A DNA stretch of 64,000 nt from Paenibacillus vini. GTDB taxonomy: Bacteria > Bacillota > Bacilli > Paenibacillales > Paenibacillaceae. Of this stretch, positions 24,503 through 32,642 are shown piece after piece. The position numbers and the translations under genes were made by a program. The notes beneath the pieces were generated by a model, which was not told the DNA's origin, ran no database searches, and saw only the letters and a program-made list of their open reading frames with translations. The stretch covers positions 333,657-397,656 of the forward strand of contig NZ_BOSL01000003.1 in NCBI RefSeq assembly GCF_018403325.1, read 5' to 3'. The first letter of the stretch is position 1; the number at the start of each line of letters is the position of its first letter.

Positions 24503-24687
24503 AGAAATTCGAGTGGCTATTGCCTGTAGCCGTTATGCTGTTGGGCATCCTGTGCTTGTTCGTATCGGCTTCTTCGTTCCGGAGTGATTGGATGGCGGTG
24601 GGTGTTCGTTTCATTCGTTGTGTTATAATCGGCGGGGTTGCTATTTTCGTGTTATATATGCTTATTGGCCTGTTTAGGAAAAAGTAA
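24499..24687 (+). CDS. small membrane protein coupled to a two-component system
   Basis: 62 residues with two hydrophobic segments (about 7-25 and 36-58) and a basic tail (LFRKK). Its ATG overlaps the stop of the histidine kinase (ATGA), so translation is coupled, making it the third product of this operon. Small membrane proteins translated with a sensor kinase often modulate that kinase. No homologue comes to mind. Confidence 0.72.
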   Translation: MKKFEWLLPVAVMLLGILCLFVSASSFRSDWMAVGVRFIRCVIIGGVAIFVLYMLIGLFRKK

Positions 24688-24736
24688 CCGCCCTCTTGAC
24701 CGGGTTATCCAAATCGTGTAATATTAGTGTCACTTT

Positions 24737-24830
24737 GTTCTCTAGGGTTCCGCGGCGGTTCGCCGGTCTTGGTCCGAGAGGGAACACGCAGAGCATACTC
24801 TGCGGACACGGAGGGATAAAAGCCCGGGAG
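24737..24830 (+). promoter_or_regulatory. guanidine-I (ykkC) riboswitch
   Basis: All conserved ykkC-leader blocks are present: TCTAGGGTTCCG, GGTCCGAGAG, then ACACG, GGACACGGAGGGATAAAAGCCCGGGAG (in segments: GGACACGGAGGGATAAAA, GCCCGGGAG). This class binds guanidinium and turns genes on by preventing termination. The 3' part of the aptamer, GCCCGGGAGG, is also the 5' arm of the terminator that follows, giving the expected either/or fold. The genes behind it are a two-subunit SMR exporter, matching the known guanidine function. Confidence 0.96.
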
Positions 24831-24866
24831 GATATCGAAGCCAGATATCTTCCCGGGCTTATTGTT
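24821..24866 (+). terminator. expression-platform terminator of the guanidine riboswitch
   Basis: AGCCCGGGAGGATATC (24821-24836) pairs with GATATCTTCCCGGGCT (24844-24859) over 16 positions with one G-T pair, followed by TATTGTTTGTT. Guanidine binding should sequester the 5' arm and allow read-through. Confidence 0.93.
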
Positions 24867-24916
24867 TGTTAGCCGAGAGGGAAGATATACGGCGGAAACT
24901 GGAGGGGGAGAAGATC

Positions 24917-25255
24917 ATGAAACGTTATTGGAATCTCATTTGGGTCGCGGGACTGCTGGAAATCGGCTGGGTTATCGGTTTAAAGCATTCGCACGATGTC
25001 TGGTCATGGGCAGGAACCGGCTTTGCCTTGATCATGAGCATGTATTTGCTTATCCTTGCAACTAAGAAATTGCCGGTCGGAACCGCCTATGCGGTATTTA
25101 CCGGAATCGGAACGGCTGGCACCGTAATTGCCGAAATGGTGCTTTTCGGGGAACCGTTCCGGATCATGAAGCTGTTGCTGATTCTTTTGCTGTTGTCCGG
25201 AGTGATCGGATTGAAAATCGTTACCGTGGAGCCTCAAACGAAGGGGGTGCAGTAA
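24917..25255 (+). CDS. ykkC: SMR-family guanidinium exporter subunit (YkkC/GdnC-like)
   Basis: 112 residues from the ATG at 24917 behind GGAGGGGG. Four transmembrane helices of the small multidrug resistance fold, with the membrane-embedded glutamate in LLEIGWVIGLKHS (about residue 15) and the motif PVGTAYAVFTGIGTAGTVI. With the guanidine-I riboswitch upstream and a second SMR gene directly downstream, it should form a heterodimeric proton/guanidinium antiporter like YkkCD/GdnCD. Confidence 0.93.
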   Translation: MKRYWNLIWVAGLLEIGWVIGLKHSHDVWSWAGTGFALIMSMYLLILATKKLPVGTAYAVFTGIGTAGTVIAEMVLFGEPFRIMKLLLILLLLSGVIGLKIVTVEPQTKGVQ

Positions 25256-25256
25256 C

Positions 25257-25571
25257 ATGGCATGGCTATTATTAGTTCTAGCCGGTTTGGGCGAAGTCGT
25301 CGGAGTTGCCGGAATCAACCGCTTAAACCGGTCGCGGGATTTTAAATCTTTTGCCTTACTGTTCGGAGGCTTTATATTGAGTCTGGTGCTGCTCTCGTTC
25401 GCTATGGAGTCGATCTCTATGGGGACCGCCTACGCCGTATGGACAGGAATGGGTACGGTCGGTAGCGCTTTGGTCGGCATGTTTATTTTTGGAGAGTCCA
25501 AAGATATTAAGCGGCTTATCTTCATCGCGATGGTTTTGTCCGCAGCCGTCGGCCTGAAATTGTTGGCCTAA
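25257..25571 (+). CDS. ykkD: SMR-family guanidinium exporter subunit (YkkD/GdnD-like)
   Basis: 104 residues, starting 1 nt after the first subunit's stop, with GGGGGTG as ribosome binding site inside that gene. Four helices, the conserved glutamate in LAGLGEVVGVAGINRLN (about residue 13), and MGTAYAVWTGMGTVGSALVG. The two subunits differ in charge distribution, as expected for dual-gene, antiparallel SMR pairs. It is the last gene of the riboswitch-controlled operon. Confidence 0.93.
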   Translation: MAWLLLVLAGLGEVVGVAGINRLNRSRDFKSFALLFGGFILSLVLLSFAMESISMGTAYAVWTGMGTVGSALVGMFIFGESKDIKRLIFIAMVLSAAVGLKLLA

Positions 25572-25596
25572 TTGCATTATCTCGCAGAAACAAAAA

Positions 25597-25635
25597 AACC
25601 GCTCTATTCGGTCAAAGAACCGGTAGAGCGGTTTG
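25597..25635. terminator. bidirectional terminator
   Basis: AAACCGCTCTA (25597-25607) pairs with TAGAGCGGTTT (25625-25635), with extra pairing inside (TTCGGT with ACCGG). On the minus strand it continues as a long T run and ends the 63-residue ORF; on the plus strand it follows the exporter genes. Confidence 0.88.
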
Positions 25636-25638
25636 TGT

Positions 25639-25830
25639 TTATGCCCTTTTTGAGGCCTGGGCAAATCGGTCTTTAATTTGTTTGTTGTTGCGTTTCATGG
25701 CGGTGCGCTGTTCACGCAATATTTGCGAGGAATTTTTATTTAAGGGAGCAAACAACAGCGCTTCCTTGGGCTGAATTCCGACAGCTTTGCTTACCCGGCC
25801 GTTCTTGGATACGAATACTCCAGTACTCAT
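25639..25830 (-). CDS. small basic protein translationally coupled to the DUF4062 gene
   Basis: 63 residues. Its ATG overlaps the DUF4062 stop (ATGA), so the two are translated together, and it runs up to the terminator at 25597-25635. It has a positively charged C-terminal half (EQRTAMKRNNKQIKDRFAQASKRA) and no membrane segment. I recognise no family. Coupling suggests a functional partner of the DUF4062 protein. Confidence 0.65.
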   Translation of the reverse strand: MSTGVFVSKNGRVSKAVGIQPKEALLFAPLNKNSSQILREQRTAMKRNNKQIKDRFAQASKRA

Positions 25831-26981
25831 GGCTGCATTCCTCCCAAAAAAAGTTTGATAATTTCGATGATCAGCGGATTTTTACTCATTATAGCATGGT
25901 TGACACTTTCTTTGTAGTGGATGAATTTCTTATAATTCCAGTCCGGATCGGCCGGATAATGCAGAGTAAGGACATAATTTCCCGTCCTGATGCAGTGGTA
26001 GAACATACTCTTCGCTTCTTTAAAAAACACTTGTTCTCCAGGATCGCCTAAATCGACGGTGAGCACCGCGTAAGAGCTCTTATCGTCCAGTGCAAACAGG
26101 GCGACGGAAGCCGCGCTTCCCGATTTAGACACCAGATTCAGGCCGTTTTCACGGAGCTCGTAAAGTGTGGCTGCACAGCAATCACTGTAATACCCAACGC
26201 ATTCGGACATATAAGGCCCATAAGTTTGCTCGATCGACCCGCCGGATAAGCGGTGCATAATCAATTCAAGGAACTTATCGGCTTGTCGGAATCCGGAAAT
26301 GCGCAGATTCGGTAACAAGCCGGTCATAAGCTCGAATGCTTCGTCAAACCGGTCAAGCCGGTCGGCATTCTGCTCAATGGAATCCTCCAAAGGCAGCAAC
26401 AGGGAACCTCTCCGCAGCAGATCGCTGAAATACACCTTCCAATCTATCATTACCCCGAGTGACAAGTCGTCAATATACACTTTCCGCATTAGCATGTCAT
26501 AAAGCAAGTACCAGACATAAGGATCGATATTTTGCGGAACCCGTTCGTCTCCTTGTAGCATTTCCATCATATGTGACGGGGTTGGAAATCGCTCTTCTTT
26601 GTTAATAAAACCGTCGATATATTGATCGAGAATAGGCTTGACCTGCCCGAAGAAAGCGGCTTTGACCTCGACGTCTCCAAATACGAGAATCGTTTTTTCC
26701 TGCTCATGCGCCTTGATGAATTCCATATGTGTTACAGTTCTCTTCGCTTTTGAATGATATGTACCGGCTTTGCCGCCAATAAACAGCAGATAGATGTCGC
26801 ATTCCTCCACCGCTTCCAGACAGCGGACCACGGGGTCAACATGAGCGGGCCAGGGGCCCAAATTTTCTTCCCACATGACCGGTTCGTGCCCCAAGGCTTC
26901 AAGCTCCCGGAAAACGTTGCGGCGCAAAGGTTTTAGGCCGTCTTCATTTACGGAACTGATGAAAATTTTAGTTCTTGCCAA
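25827..26981 (-). CDS. DUF4062-domain protein
   Basis: 384 residues from a TTG start at 26981, 8 nt after GGGGGAGG; the in-frame ATG at 26999 overlaps that site. The N terminus TKIFISSVNEDGLKPLRRNVFRELEALGHEPVMWEEN, then CLEAVEECDIYLLFIGGKAG and VTHMEFIKAHEQEKTILVF (quoted here in parts of one domain) is DUF4062, which is related to TIR domains and often found in NTPase or defence-type proteins. The remaining ~250 residues are not recognised and include FLELIMHRLSGG and a cysteine-containing GYYSDCCAATLYELREN stretch. No NTPase motif is present. A stress or defence role is possible but unproven. Confidence 0.82.
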   Translation of the reverse strand: MARTKIFISSVNEDGLKPLRRNVFRELEALGHEPVMWEENLGPWPAHVDPVVRCLEAVEECDIYLLFIGGKAGTYHSKAKRTVTHMEFIKAHEQEKTILVFGDVEVKAAFFGQVKPILDQYIDGFINKEERFPTPSHMMEMLQGDERVPQNIDPYVWYLLYDMLMRKVYIDDLSLGVMIDWKVYFSDLLRRGSLLLPLEDSIEQNADRLDRFDEAFELMTGLLPNLRISGFRQADKFLELIMHRLSGGSIEQTYGPYMSECVGYYSDCCAATLYELRENGLNLVSKSGSAASVALFALDDKSSYAVLTVDLGDPGEQVFFKEAKSMFYHCIRTGNYVLTLHYPADPDWNYKKFIHYKESVNHAIMSKNPLIIEIIKLFLGGMQP

Positions 26982-27075
26982 GAAAGTGACCTCCCCCAAA
27001 GGTGCTTGTTTCTCCCATTATAACCCAGACTTAACAAAAAAGATTGGGGGAAATCTAATTATTGCAATCTCATGC

Positions 27076-27134
27076 TTGCAAATCAAATTATGTTCATGTA
27101 ATATACTATCCATAGTCACTTAAAAAACGTAAGT
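27076..27134 (+). promoter_or_regulatory. promoter and inverted repeat before the nitroreductase gene
   Basis: TTGCAA (27076-27081), a 17-bp spacer and TAATAT (27099-27104) form a likely sigma-A promoter. Just downstream is the inverted repeat ACTTA-N7-TAAGT (27118-27122 and 27130-27134), placed where a repressor would block transcription. Similar sites precede HxlR/YodB-controlled nitroreductase genes in Bacillus, but no regulator of that type is seen nearby. Confidence 0.5.
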
Positions 27135-27167
27135 AAATAATTTAAAAGCAAGAAGGAGAGAAATTTA

Positions 27168-27764
27168 ATGAGTCAATTTTTAAATGCAGTTAAAACAAGA
27201 CGCAGCGTATATGGAATTAGCAAAGATATTCCGGTATCGGAATCCCGGATCCAAGAGATCGTGGAGGAAGCAGTTAATCATACGCCATCTTCCTTCAACT
27301 CGCAAAGTTCAAGAGTAGTTGTTCTGTTTGGTGAGCAGCACGACAAGTTTTGGGATTTGACCAAGGAAACATTGCGTAAAATCGTACCTGCTGACAGCTT
27401 TGCTCCGACGGAAGAGAAAATGGGCGCTTTCCGCAGCGGACGCGGCACCGTTTTGTTCTTTGAAGATCAAGCCGTTATTCAAGGATTGCAGGAGCAATTC
27501 GCGGCTTATGCCGACAACTTCCCTGTATGGTCCAATCAATCCAACGGCATGCTGCAATTTGTAGTATGGACGGCTCTGGCAAACGAAGGCGTAGGCGCAT
27601 CGCTGCAGCACTATAACCCGTTGATCGACGAGCAAGTAGCTAAGGAATGGAACCTGCCTGAGAGCTGGAAACTGCTGGCTCAAATGCCGTTCGGCAGCAT
27701 CGTGGCTGAGCCTGGCGAGAAACAGTTCGCACCGATCGAAAGCCGCGTAAAAGTTTTTAATTAA
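27168..27764 (+). CDS. nitroreductase-family flavoprotein
   Basis: 198 residues starting MSQFLNAVKTRRSVYGISKD, with the RRS flavin-phosphate motif. Further family marks are PSSFNSQSSRVVVLF, LQFVVWTALANEGVGASLQHYNP and MPFGSIVAEPG. These are FMN-dependent, NAD(P)H-using enzymes that reduce nitro compounds and quinones; YodC, YdgI and MhqN of Bacillus are the nearest types. AAGGAG lies before the start. It is a single-gene unit ended by a strong terminator. Confidence 0.93.
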   Translation: MSQFLNAVKTRRSVYGISKDIPVSESRIQEIVEEAVNHTPSSFNSQSSRVVVLFGEQHDKFWDLTKETLRKIVPADSFAPTEEKMGAFRSGRGTVLFFEDQAVIQGLQEQFAAYADNFPVWSNQSNGMLQFVVWTALANEGVGASLQHYNPLIDEQVAKEWNLPESWKLLAQMPFGSIVAEPGEKQFAPIESRVKVFN

Positions 27765-27782
27765 GCAGGATTATATACTTAG

Positions 27783-27822
27783 AAAAAAAGCGTTTGACAG
27801 TTCGGCTGTCAAACGCTTTTTT
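27783..27822. terminator. bidirectional terminator between convergent genes
   Basis: AAAAAAGCGTTTGACAG pairs perfectly with CTGTCAAACGCTTTTTT around a TTCGG loop (27783-27822). The run of T on one side and A on the other makes it work for both the nitroreductase and the convergent SgrR-like gene. Confidence 0.95.
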
Positions 27823-27828
27823 GCATTT

Positions 27829-29646
27829 TCAAGCTCTTCGGGCATCGAGTTCAGACTCGTTCCTTTTTGTGAGCCAGATATCCTTAAAATCCATCCAGCC
27901 CAGATTATTGATAACGAGCCCGCGGATGGAGGGGTGAACGTAGGTGTTGAGCTTCTGGTGCACGAGAAACAGCAGTTGGGCTTCGTCCTGCAGCCGGTAT
28001 TCGATCTGCTGAAGCAAGGCGCTGCGTCTTCCTTTGGACGGGGTGGCGAAAATTTCATTAGTAATCCCGAAGATCCACTGTCTGAGCCCCGGATCGAGAT
28101 GCTGATAAATCATGCTGTTCTCCTGCAGGAAGCTCTCCAATTCACAAACCTCATCATCGGCAAAAACGAGGCACATCAGCAAGGCATCCGCCTCCTGGGA
28201 TGTTTCCGTTTTGGTGAGCGAGCTTTTTTCTTCGTAACGGATGATAACCGGTATACCAATGGAGGCGCATTGCTGGCGAATCCACTCCGCATCCTCGCAT
28301 TCCGATTCCCCGGTAATCAGCACGAAGGGGGTGCCGTCGTAGCCCGATTGCTCAAGCAAACGCTTGGCGGCGGAGGCATCATGCCAATGGACGCCCAGTG
28401 CGGCTTCTTCCCTCGGTAAGAAACTCCTTGCGGGATATCCGGATTTTCCGGAATGTTGAATCAGGGCCGAGCGGTCGATGATCAGATTAACGGCTTGCCG
28501 GAAAGAGAGGGATTGCTGCGGGCCTTCCTTATTTCGGTTCCAGCTGATAAGACTGCAACCTTTGCTGAGCGTTTCGATTCGCTGCCAGTCTCCCTCAGCC
28601 TTCGCTGGAGTATGCGATTCATTCGCCACGAGATGCTCCCATTTTAATTTGGATGCGTTAGGGATGTTCTCCGGCATAAAAATAAGCTTAACCCCGTCCA
28701 AGTAAGGCCTTCCCATAAAATACCCCTCATTTACTACCAATTCTATGCGGTTGTTGCACCAATGTACGATTTTGAACGGCCCCGTGCCGCTGGGCAATCT
28801 CCAGTAGCTCCGTTCCTCTTTGGCGGATAAATCCGAAGGTACGATGGAGGCGCAGGAAGAGCACATTAAGCGGGGAAACAGCCAGTTGGGTTGCCGCAGG
28901 GTGACTTTTACGGTTCTGGTGTCAATTGCTTCTACGCTATTCATCATGTTGACCAGCCAGGAATTCATCGAGGTCCGCAATCGTTCCAAGGTAAAAACCA
29001 CATCCTCTGCAGCTAGAACCTTGCCATGATGGAACTGAATCCCTTTGCGCAAATAAAAAGTCCATTCGGTGCCAGAATCGTTATGTTCCCAGTGATGGGC
29101 GATTCTCGGCATGATTTCCTCACGCTCAGAGTCGTATTCCACCAGCCGGTCGAACAATTGCCGTACCAGATGGGAATCAAACCCGAAAAAAAGCATCGAC
29201 GGGTCCAGCGAGACGGGAGAGCGATAAACGGGGAGACGGAATACGTCCTTTCCCTGGGCATCCGCGGTGATTTTTTCCACGCCGAACTGGTCATTCAACC
29301 ATTTAATAAACTGGTCCAAAATAGTCTTATCCTCTTCGAACTGATGCAGGAACTCGAAAGCCGACCGGTATTCCCCTTTTTGCGCCAGCCGCTTGGCAAA
29401 CTCCAGCAGAAACAGATCCCGATTGACCATAAAACGAATCCGGGAACGGTTACCGCGGCCACGACCAGGTAGCCAGCAAATCAATTCCTCCTCCTGAAGC
29501 TTGCGGACGATCAGTTTCACGTTCCGTTCCGTACAATGAAAGAGTTCGGTTAAATCTTCAAGCGTCGCTTCATACTCATCCTGCTCTCCGGACACCGGCC
29601 CGGCAAAGTGGTTTAGCAGCGTAATGTAACGTTCTGCCGTAAGCAT
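27829..29646 (-). CDS. SgrR-family regulator: HTH plus solute-binding (SBP_bac_5) domain
   Basis: 605 residues from the ATG at 29646 (GGGGAGGTG upstream); a longer in-frame start lacks this. The N-terminal ~110 residues are a winged-helix-like DNA-binding domain (LEDLTELFHCTERNVKLIVRKLQEEELI). Residues about 150-600 are a family-5 extracellular solute-binding fold used here inside the cell (RLPVYRSPVSLDPSMLFF, WTFYLRKGIQFHHGKVLAAEDVVFTL, GTGPFKIV). SgrR in enterobacteria senses sugar-phosphate stress. No transporter genes lie next to this one, so its target is unknown. Confidence 0.9.
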   Translation of the reverse strand: MLTAERYITLLNHFAGPVSGEQDEYEATLEDLTELFHCTERNVKLIVRKLQEEELICWLPGRGRGNRSRIRFMVNRDLFLLEFAKRLAQKGEYRSAFEFLHQFEEDKTILDQFIKWLNDQFGVEKITADAQGKDVFRLPVYRSPVSLDPSMLFFGFDSHLVRQLFDRLVEYDSEREEIMPRIAHHWEHNDSGTEWTFYLRKGIQFHHGKVLAAEDVVFTLERLRTSMNSWLVNMMNSVEAIDTRTVKVTLRQPNWLFPRLMCSSCASIVPSDLSAKEERSYWRLPSGTGPFKIVHWCNNRIELVVNEGYFMGRPYLDGVKLIFMPENIPNASKLKWEHLVANESHTPAKAEGDWQRIETLSKGCSLISWNRNKEGPQQSLSFRQAVNLIIDRSALIQHSGKSGYPARSFLPREEAALGVHWHDASAAKRLLEQSGYDGTPFVLITGESECEDAEWIRQQCASIGIPVIIRYEEKSSLTKTETSQEADALLMCLVFADDEVCELESFLQENSMIYQHLDPGLRQWIFGITNEIFATPSKGRRSALLQQIEYRLQDEAQLLFLVHQKLNTYVHPSIRGLVINNLGWMDFKDIWLTKRNESELDARRA

Positions 29647-29847
29647 ATTACACCTCCCCAAAGCAATCCGGTCATCCCCCGAAATGCAATGTCCAACTGT
29701 CATTTTTCCTTATGTCATCGGCCTTTGCACGTTAAAAGGGGAAACGCGTTTTACATAGTGTACACTTTTTCTTCCTGATTTCATAGCAGATAATGGTAAC
29801 AAATATCATAGCGGAACAGCGATGGAGTAGGAAGGGAGAGGGGCAAG

Positions 29848-30033
29848 TTGAGTTACGAAGAATTTTACAGAAGAGAACTGGAATTGAAGACATTTCATAA
29901 TCCGAAAGTCAGTATCGCCCAGGTCAGGAATGAATGCAGGGAACGAAGGATGACGTACCGCCTCGGGAAAAAAAAGAAAACCTGGATGACCAGGTTTCTG
30001 GGAATAATGCCGGGTATGAAAAATTCCCCATAG
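29848..30033 (+). CDS. small basic hypothetical protein
   Basis: 61 residues from a TTG start at 29848 behind GGGAGAGGGG. Charged and helical (YEEFYRRELELK, RNECRERRMTYRLGKKKK), no membrane helix. An AACCTGG/CCAGGTT hairpin lies inside the coding sequence (about 29977-29998) and might act on expression. The gene is convergent with etfA, ending 17 nt from its stop. No family recognised. Confidence 0.55.
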   Translation: MSYEEFYRRELELKTFHNPKVSIAQVRNECRERRMTYRLGKKKKTWMTRFLGIMPGMKNSP

Positions 30034-30050
30034 TGTATTTATTTAAGAAA

Positions 30051-31025
30051 TCAGGCCAGCGCCTGTTTGAATTCCTGGGTTAAAAGAGGAACGACTTCGA
30101 ACAGATCGCCGACGATGCCATAATCGGCAACTTTAAAGATTGGCGCCTCCGGGTCTTTGTTAATCGCGATAATAACGCGTGACTGGCTCATGCCGGCGAG
30201 GTGCTGAATAGCGCCGCTAATCCCGCAGGCGATATAAATTTCGGGCGTCACAACCTTTCCGGTTTGCCCGATTTGGAGGGCATAATCGCAGTAGCCAGCA
30301 TCGCAGGCGCCGCGGGAAGCACCGACAGCTCCATGCAGCACCTCGGCCAGATCTTCGAGCGGCTTGAAGCCCTCGGCGCTTTTGACGCCGCGTCCGCCGG
30401 AGATGACGACCTTCGCCTCGGTCAAATCGATTTTGCCCGTCGCTTTACGGACCACATCCTTGATCACCGAGCGCAAGGAAGACGCAGGTGTATAATCGAA
30501 AGCGGCGATTTCAGCCGGAGAGGAAGCCGGTCCGGCGGGCGTAATGTTGTTGGGGCGCAGGGTAATAATGCCGGATCCTCCAATGAGCCGCTTCTTCTCG
30601 AAGGCTTTACCCGCATAGACCGGGCGAGTATAAATGATATCGCCGCCAGAATTTTCGATCGCCGTTACATCGGAGATCTGACCGGCCTGGAGGCGGGAAG
30701 CGACTTGCGGGGCGAGGTCGCGGCCAACGGTCGTATGACCGAACAGAACCAAGTCAGGGGTTATGGAGCTCAAGACTTGAGAGAGCGCGGAAATATAGGT
30801 TTCCGCCAAATAGGACTTTAAATCCGGGTGATCCACGACGAGAACCCGTCCTTGAAAACAACGGGCCAGCTCTTCCGCGGGTCCTTCAAGTTCATATCCG
30901 AGCAGAACGGCGGTCACTTGATCGCCGTCTTCTTTTGCCAATTCCGCGGCCTGAAGCGCTTCCAAAGAAACCTGGCGCAATTTCCCGTCACGCGTTTCCG
31001 CTACGACCATAAACGTTTTACTCAT
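30051..31025 (-). CDS. etfA: electron transfer flavoprotein alpha subunit
   Basis: 324 residues. EtfA carries the FAD and, with EtfB, takes electrons from acyl-CoA dehydrogenases. The C-terminal FAD-binding signature is clear: [40 protein letters not shown], then [46 protein letters not shown] (quoted parts of one domain; GGRG and SGAIQH are key). It is the last gene of the fadR-etfB-etfA unit, 42 nt after etfB. Its likely electron acceptor is FadF, encoded divergently. Confidence 0.97.
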   Translation of the reverse strand: MSKTFMVVAETRDGKLRQVSLEALQAAELAKEDGDQVTAVLLGYELEGPAEELARCFQGRVLVVDHPDLKSYLAETYISALSQVLSSITPDLVLFGHTTVGRDLAPQVASRLQAGQISDVTAIENSGGDIIYTRPVYAGKAFEKKRLIGGSGIITLRPNNITPAGPASSPAEIAAFDYTPASSLRSVIKDVVRKATGKIDLTEAKVVISGGRGVKSAEGFKPLEDLAEVLHGAVGASRGACDAGYCDYALQIGQTGKVVTPEIYIACGISGAIQHLAGMSQSRVIIAINKDPEAPIFKVADYGIVGDLFEVVPLLTQEFKQALA

Positions 31026-31067
31026 GAATATCCCTCCTCAATAAGTAGACGTTGACGCTTTCATCAG

Positions 31068-31835
31068 CTATAGAACCTTCGCTTCGGTCTTCAACAGTCG
31101 AACCAGCTCAGCAGCTTGTTCGGCCAATCCGCCTTGCAAAATGATCCCCGCTTTGCGCTCCGGCGGGTTGAAAAGCTCGATCCGTTCGGTCTTGGATACG
31201 ATGGATTCCGCATCGATGCCAAGCTCGTTCAAGCCGAGCTGTTGAAACGGCTTTTTCTTGGCTTTCATGATGCCGGGCAGGGAGGGATACCGCGGCTCAT
31301 TCAGGCCCTGTTGGGCAGTGAACAGCGCAGGAAGGGATATTTCAACGGTTTCGCTGTCACCTTCCGCGTCACGGACGGCGACGGCCTGCCCGCCGGATAC
31401 ATCCAGCTTCACGATCGCGGAAGCATGAGGAATGTCCAGCAGCTGGGCCAACCGGACAGCGACCTGTCCCGCGCCGTTATCGACGGAGAAGTAGCCGCCG
31501 AGAATAAGGTCATAGCTTTGGCTTCCGAAGTAGGAGGCGAGCAGGGCGGCGATACCGGACTCATCGGTCCGGATCGACGGGTCAGAGATCAGCACCGCCT
31601 CATCGGCGCCCATCGCCAGTGCGGTTCGCAGCGCCTCGGCGGTCCGATCCGGTCCTACGGATACGACGATCACGGTACCGCCATGCTGTTCTTTTAGCCG
31701 AAGAGCTTCTTCCACGGCATACTCGTCGTACGGATTAATAATGTACTTCACACCGTCATCAAGAATCTCACCGTTTTGAATAACGATTTTTTCCTCCGTA
31801 TCAAAGGTCTGCTTCAGAATTACGTAAATGTTCAT
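31068..31835 (-). CDS. etfB: electron transfer flavoprotein beta subunit
   Basis: 255 residues starting MNIYVILKQTFDTEEKI with GAGGAGA upstream. Beta-subunit signature: INPYDEYAVEEALRLKE, VVSVGPDRTAEALRTALAMGADEAVLI, DLILGGYFSVDNGAGQVAVRLAQLLDIPHASAIVKL, and LPALFTAQQGLNEPRYPSLPGIMKAKKKP (short parts: RYPSLPGIMKAKKK). It binds AMP and docks to acyl-CoA dehydrogenase. It lies 43 nt after fadR in the same direction. Confidence 0.97.
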   Translation of the reverse strand: MNIYVILKQTFDTEEKIVIQNGEILDDGVKYIINPYDEYAVEEALRLKEQHGGTVIVVSVGPDRTAEALRTALAMGADEAVLISDPSIRTDESGIAALLASYFGSQSYDLILGGYFSVDNGAGQVAVRLAQLLDIPHASAIVKLDVSGGQAVAVRDAEGDSETVEISLPALFTAQQGLNEPRYPSLPGIMKAKKKPFQQLGLNELGIDAESIVSKTERIELFNPPERKAGIILQGGLAEQAAELVRLLKTEAKVL

Positions 31836-31878
31836 CAGGCACGTCTCCTCTCAAAATGATCATTATTGAGACAACCTT

Positions 31879-32460
31879 TTACCGTAAACCTCTCAGAAAA
31901 AAATCCACCGTTCCGTCAACCTGAGCGGACAAGGAATACTTCCGTCCCGAGATGAGCCAGGAAGTGACGACCTCGTCCATGGCCCCGAAGATGAGCTGGC
32001 GAGTCAGCTTCGTATCCAAATCAGCGCGGAACGACTGTTCTTCCATCCCCCTTTTTAAAATATGCTCGATCAACTGAATATAGGGCTTTACCGACAAGCC
32101 GATCGCCTTGCGCAGTTCCAGGGAGCTCTGGCGCAGCTCGATTTGAGTCACATAAGCCAGGGCCACATTTTGCTCGAGCTGGGTGAAGTGGATTTCACAC
32201 ACTTTGTGAAGCGCTTCGGCCGCCGTATTCGATTCCTGAATGTTGGCGTTGAAGAGGGCGACCAGTTTCCCCAATCGGTCCTCGAACAGGGAGATGAGGA
32301 TATCTTCCTTCTTCTTGAAATATAAATAAATCGTACCGTCCGCGACTCCGGCCTCCTTGGCGATTTTGGATACCTGGGACCCGTGAAACCCGTTCTCCGC
32401 AATGACTTTTTCGGCGGCGTCCAAAATCATTTCAAATTTTTCCTGTTTCCTACTTGTCAT
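31879..32460 (-). CDS. fadR: FadR, TetR-family repressor of fatty-acid degradation
   Basis: 193 residues, length as in B. subtilis FadR (194). TetR helix-turn-helix: ILDAAEKVIAENGFHGSQVSKIAKEAGVADGTIYLYFKKKEDIL, with GVADGTIYLYF as the recognition part. The ligand domain (60-190) binds long-chain acyl-CoA, which releases the repressor. A perfect FadR box lies 33 bp upstream of its start, so it represses itself, etfBA and probably the divergent fadF operon. Confidence 0.95.
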   Translation of the reverse strand: MTSRKQEKFEMILDAAEKVIAENGFHGSQVSKIAKEAGVADGTIYLYFKKKEDILISLFEDRLGKLVALFNANIQESNTAAEALHKVCEIHFTQLEQNVALAYVTQIELRQSSLELRKAIGLSVKPYIQLIEHILKRGMEEQSFRADLDTKLTRQLIFGAMDEVVTSWLISGRKYSLSAQVDGTVDFFLRGLR

Positions 32461-32492
32461 GACGACACCTCAATGCTAAAATTTAAGTCAAC

Positions 32493-32510
32493 TGAATGAA
32501 TACTCATTCA
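32493..32510. promoter_or_regulatory. FadR operator
   Basis: TGAATGAATACTCATTCA is an exact match to the Bacillus FadR consensus TGAATGAMTANTCATTCA. It lies in the gap between fadR (start 32460) and fadF (start 32643) and can control both divergent units. Confidence 0.92.
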
Positions 32511-32575
32511 TTTTTCTTAATCTTAGGGGAACCCAAGCGCTTTGTCAATAGAAGCGCCATTTTTTAAAATCACGT

Positions 32576-32589
32576 TGTAAACGCTTACC
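32576..32589. promoter_or_regulatory. cre-like CcpA site upstream of fadF
   Basis: TGTAAACGCTTACC matches the cre consensus except for the last base. It lies 54 nt before the fadF start, so carbon-catabolite repression by CcpA would add to FadR control of beta-oxidation. Confidence 0.6.
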
Positions 32590-32642
32590 TAGGCTTGGAC
32601 TAAAGAAATTCTAACTAGTCTTGAAGAAGGGTGGGGGCAGGG

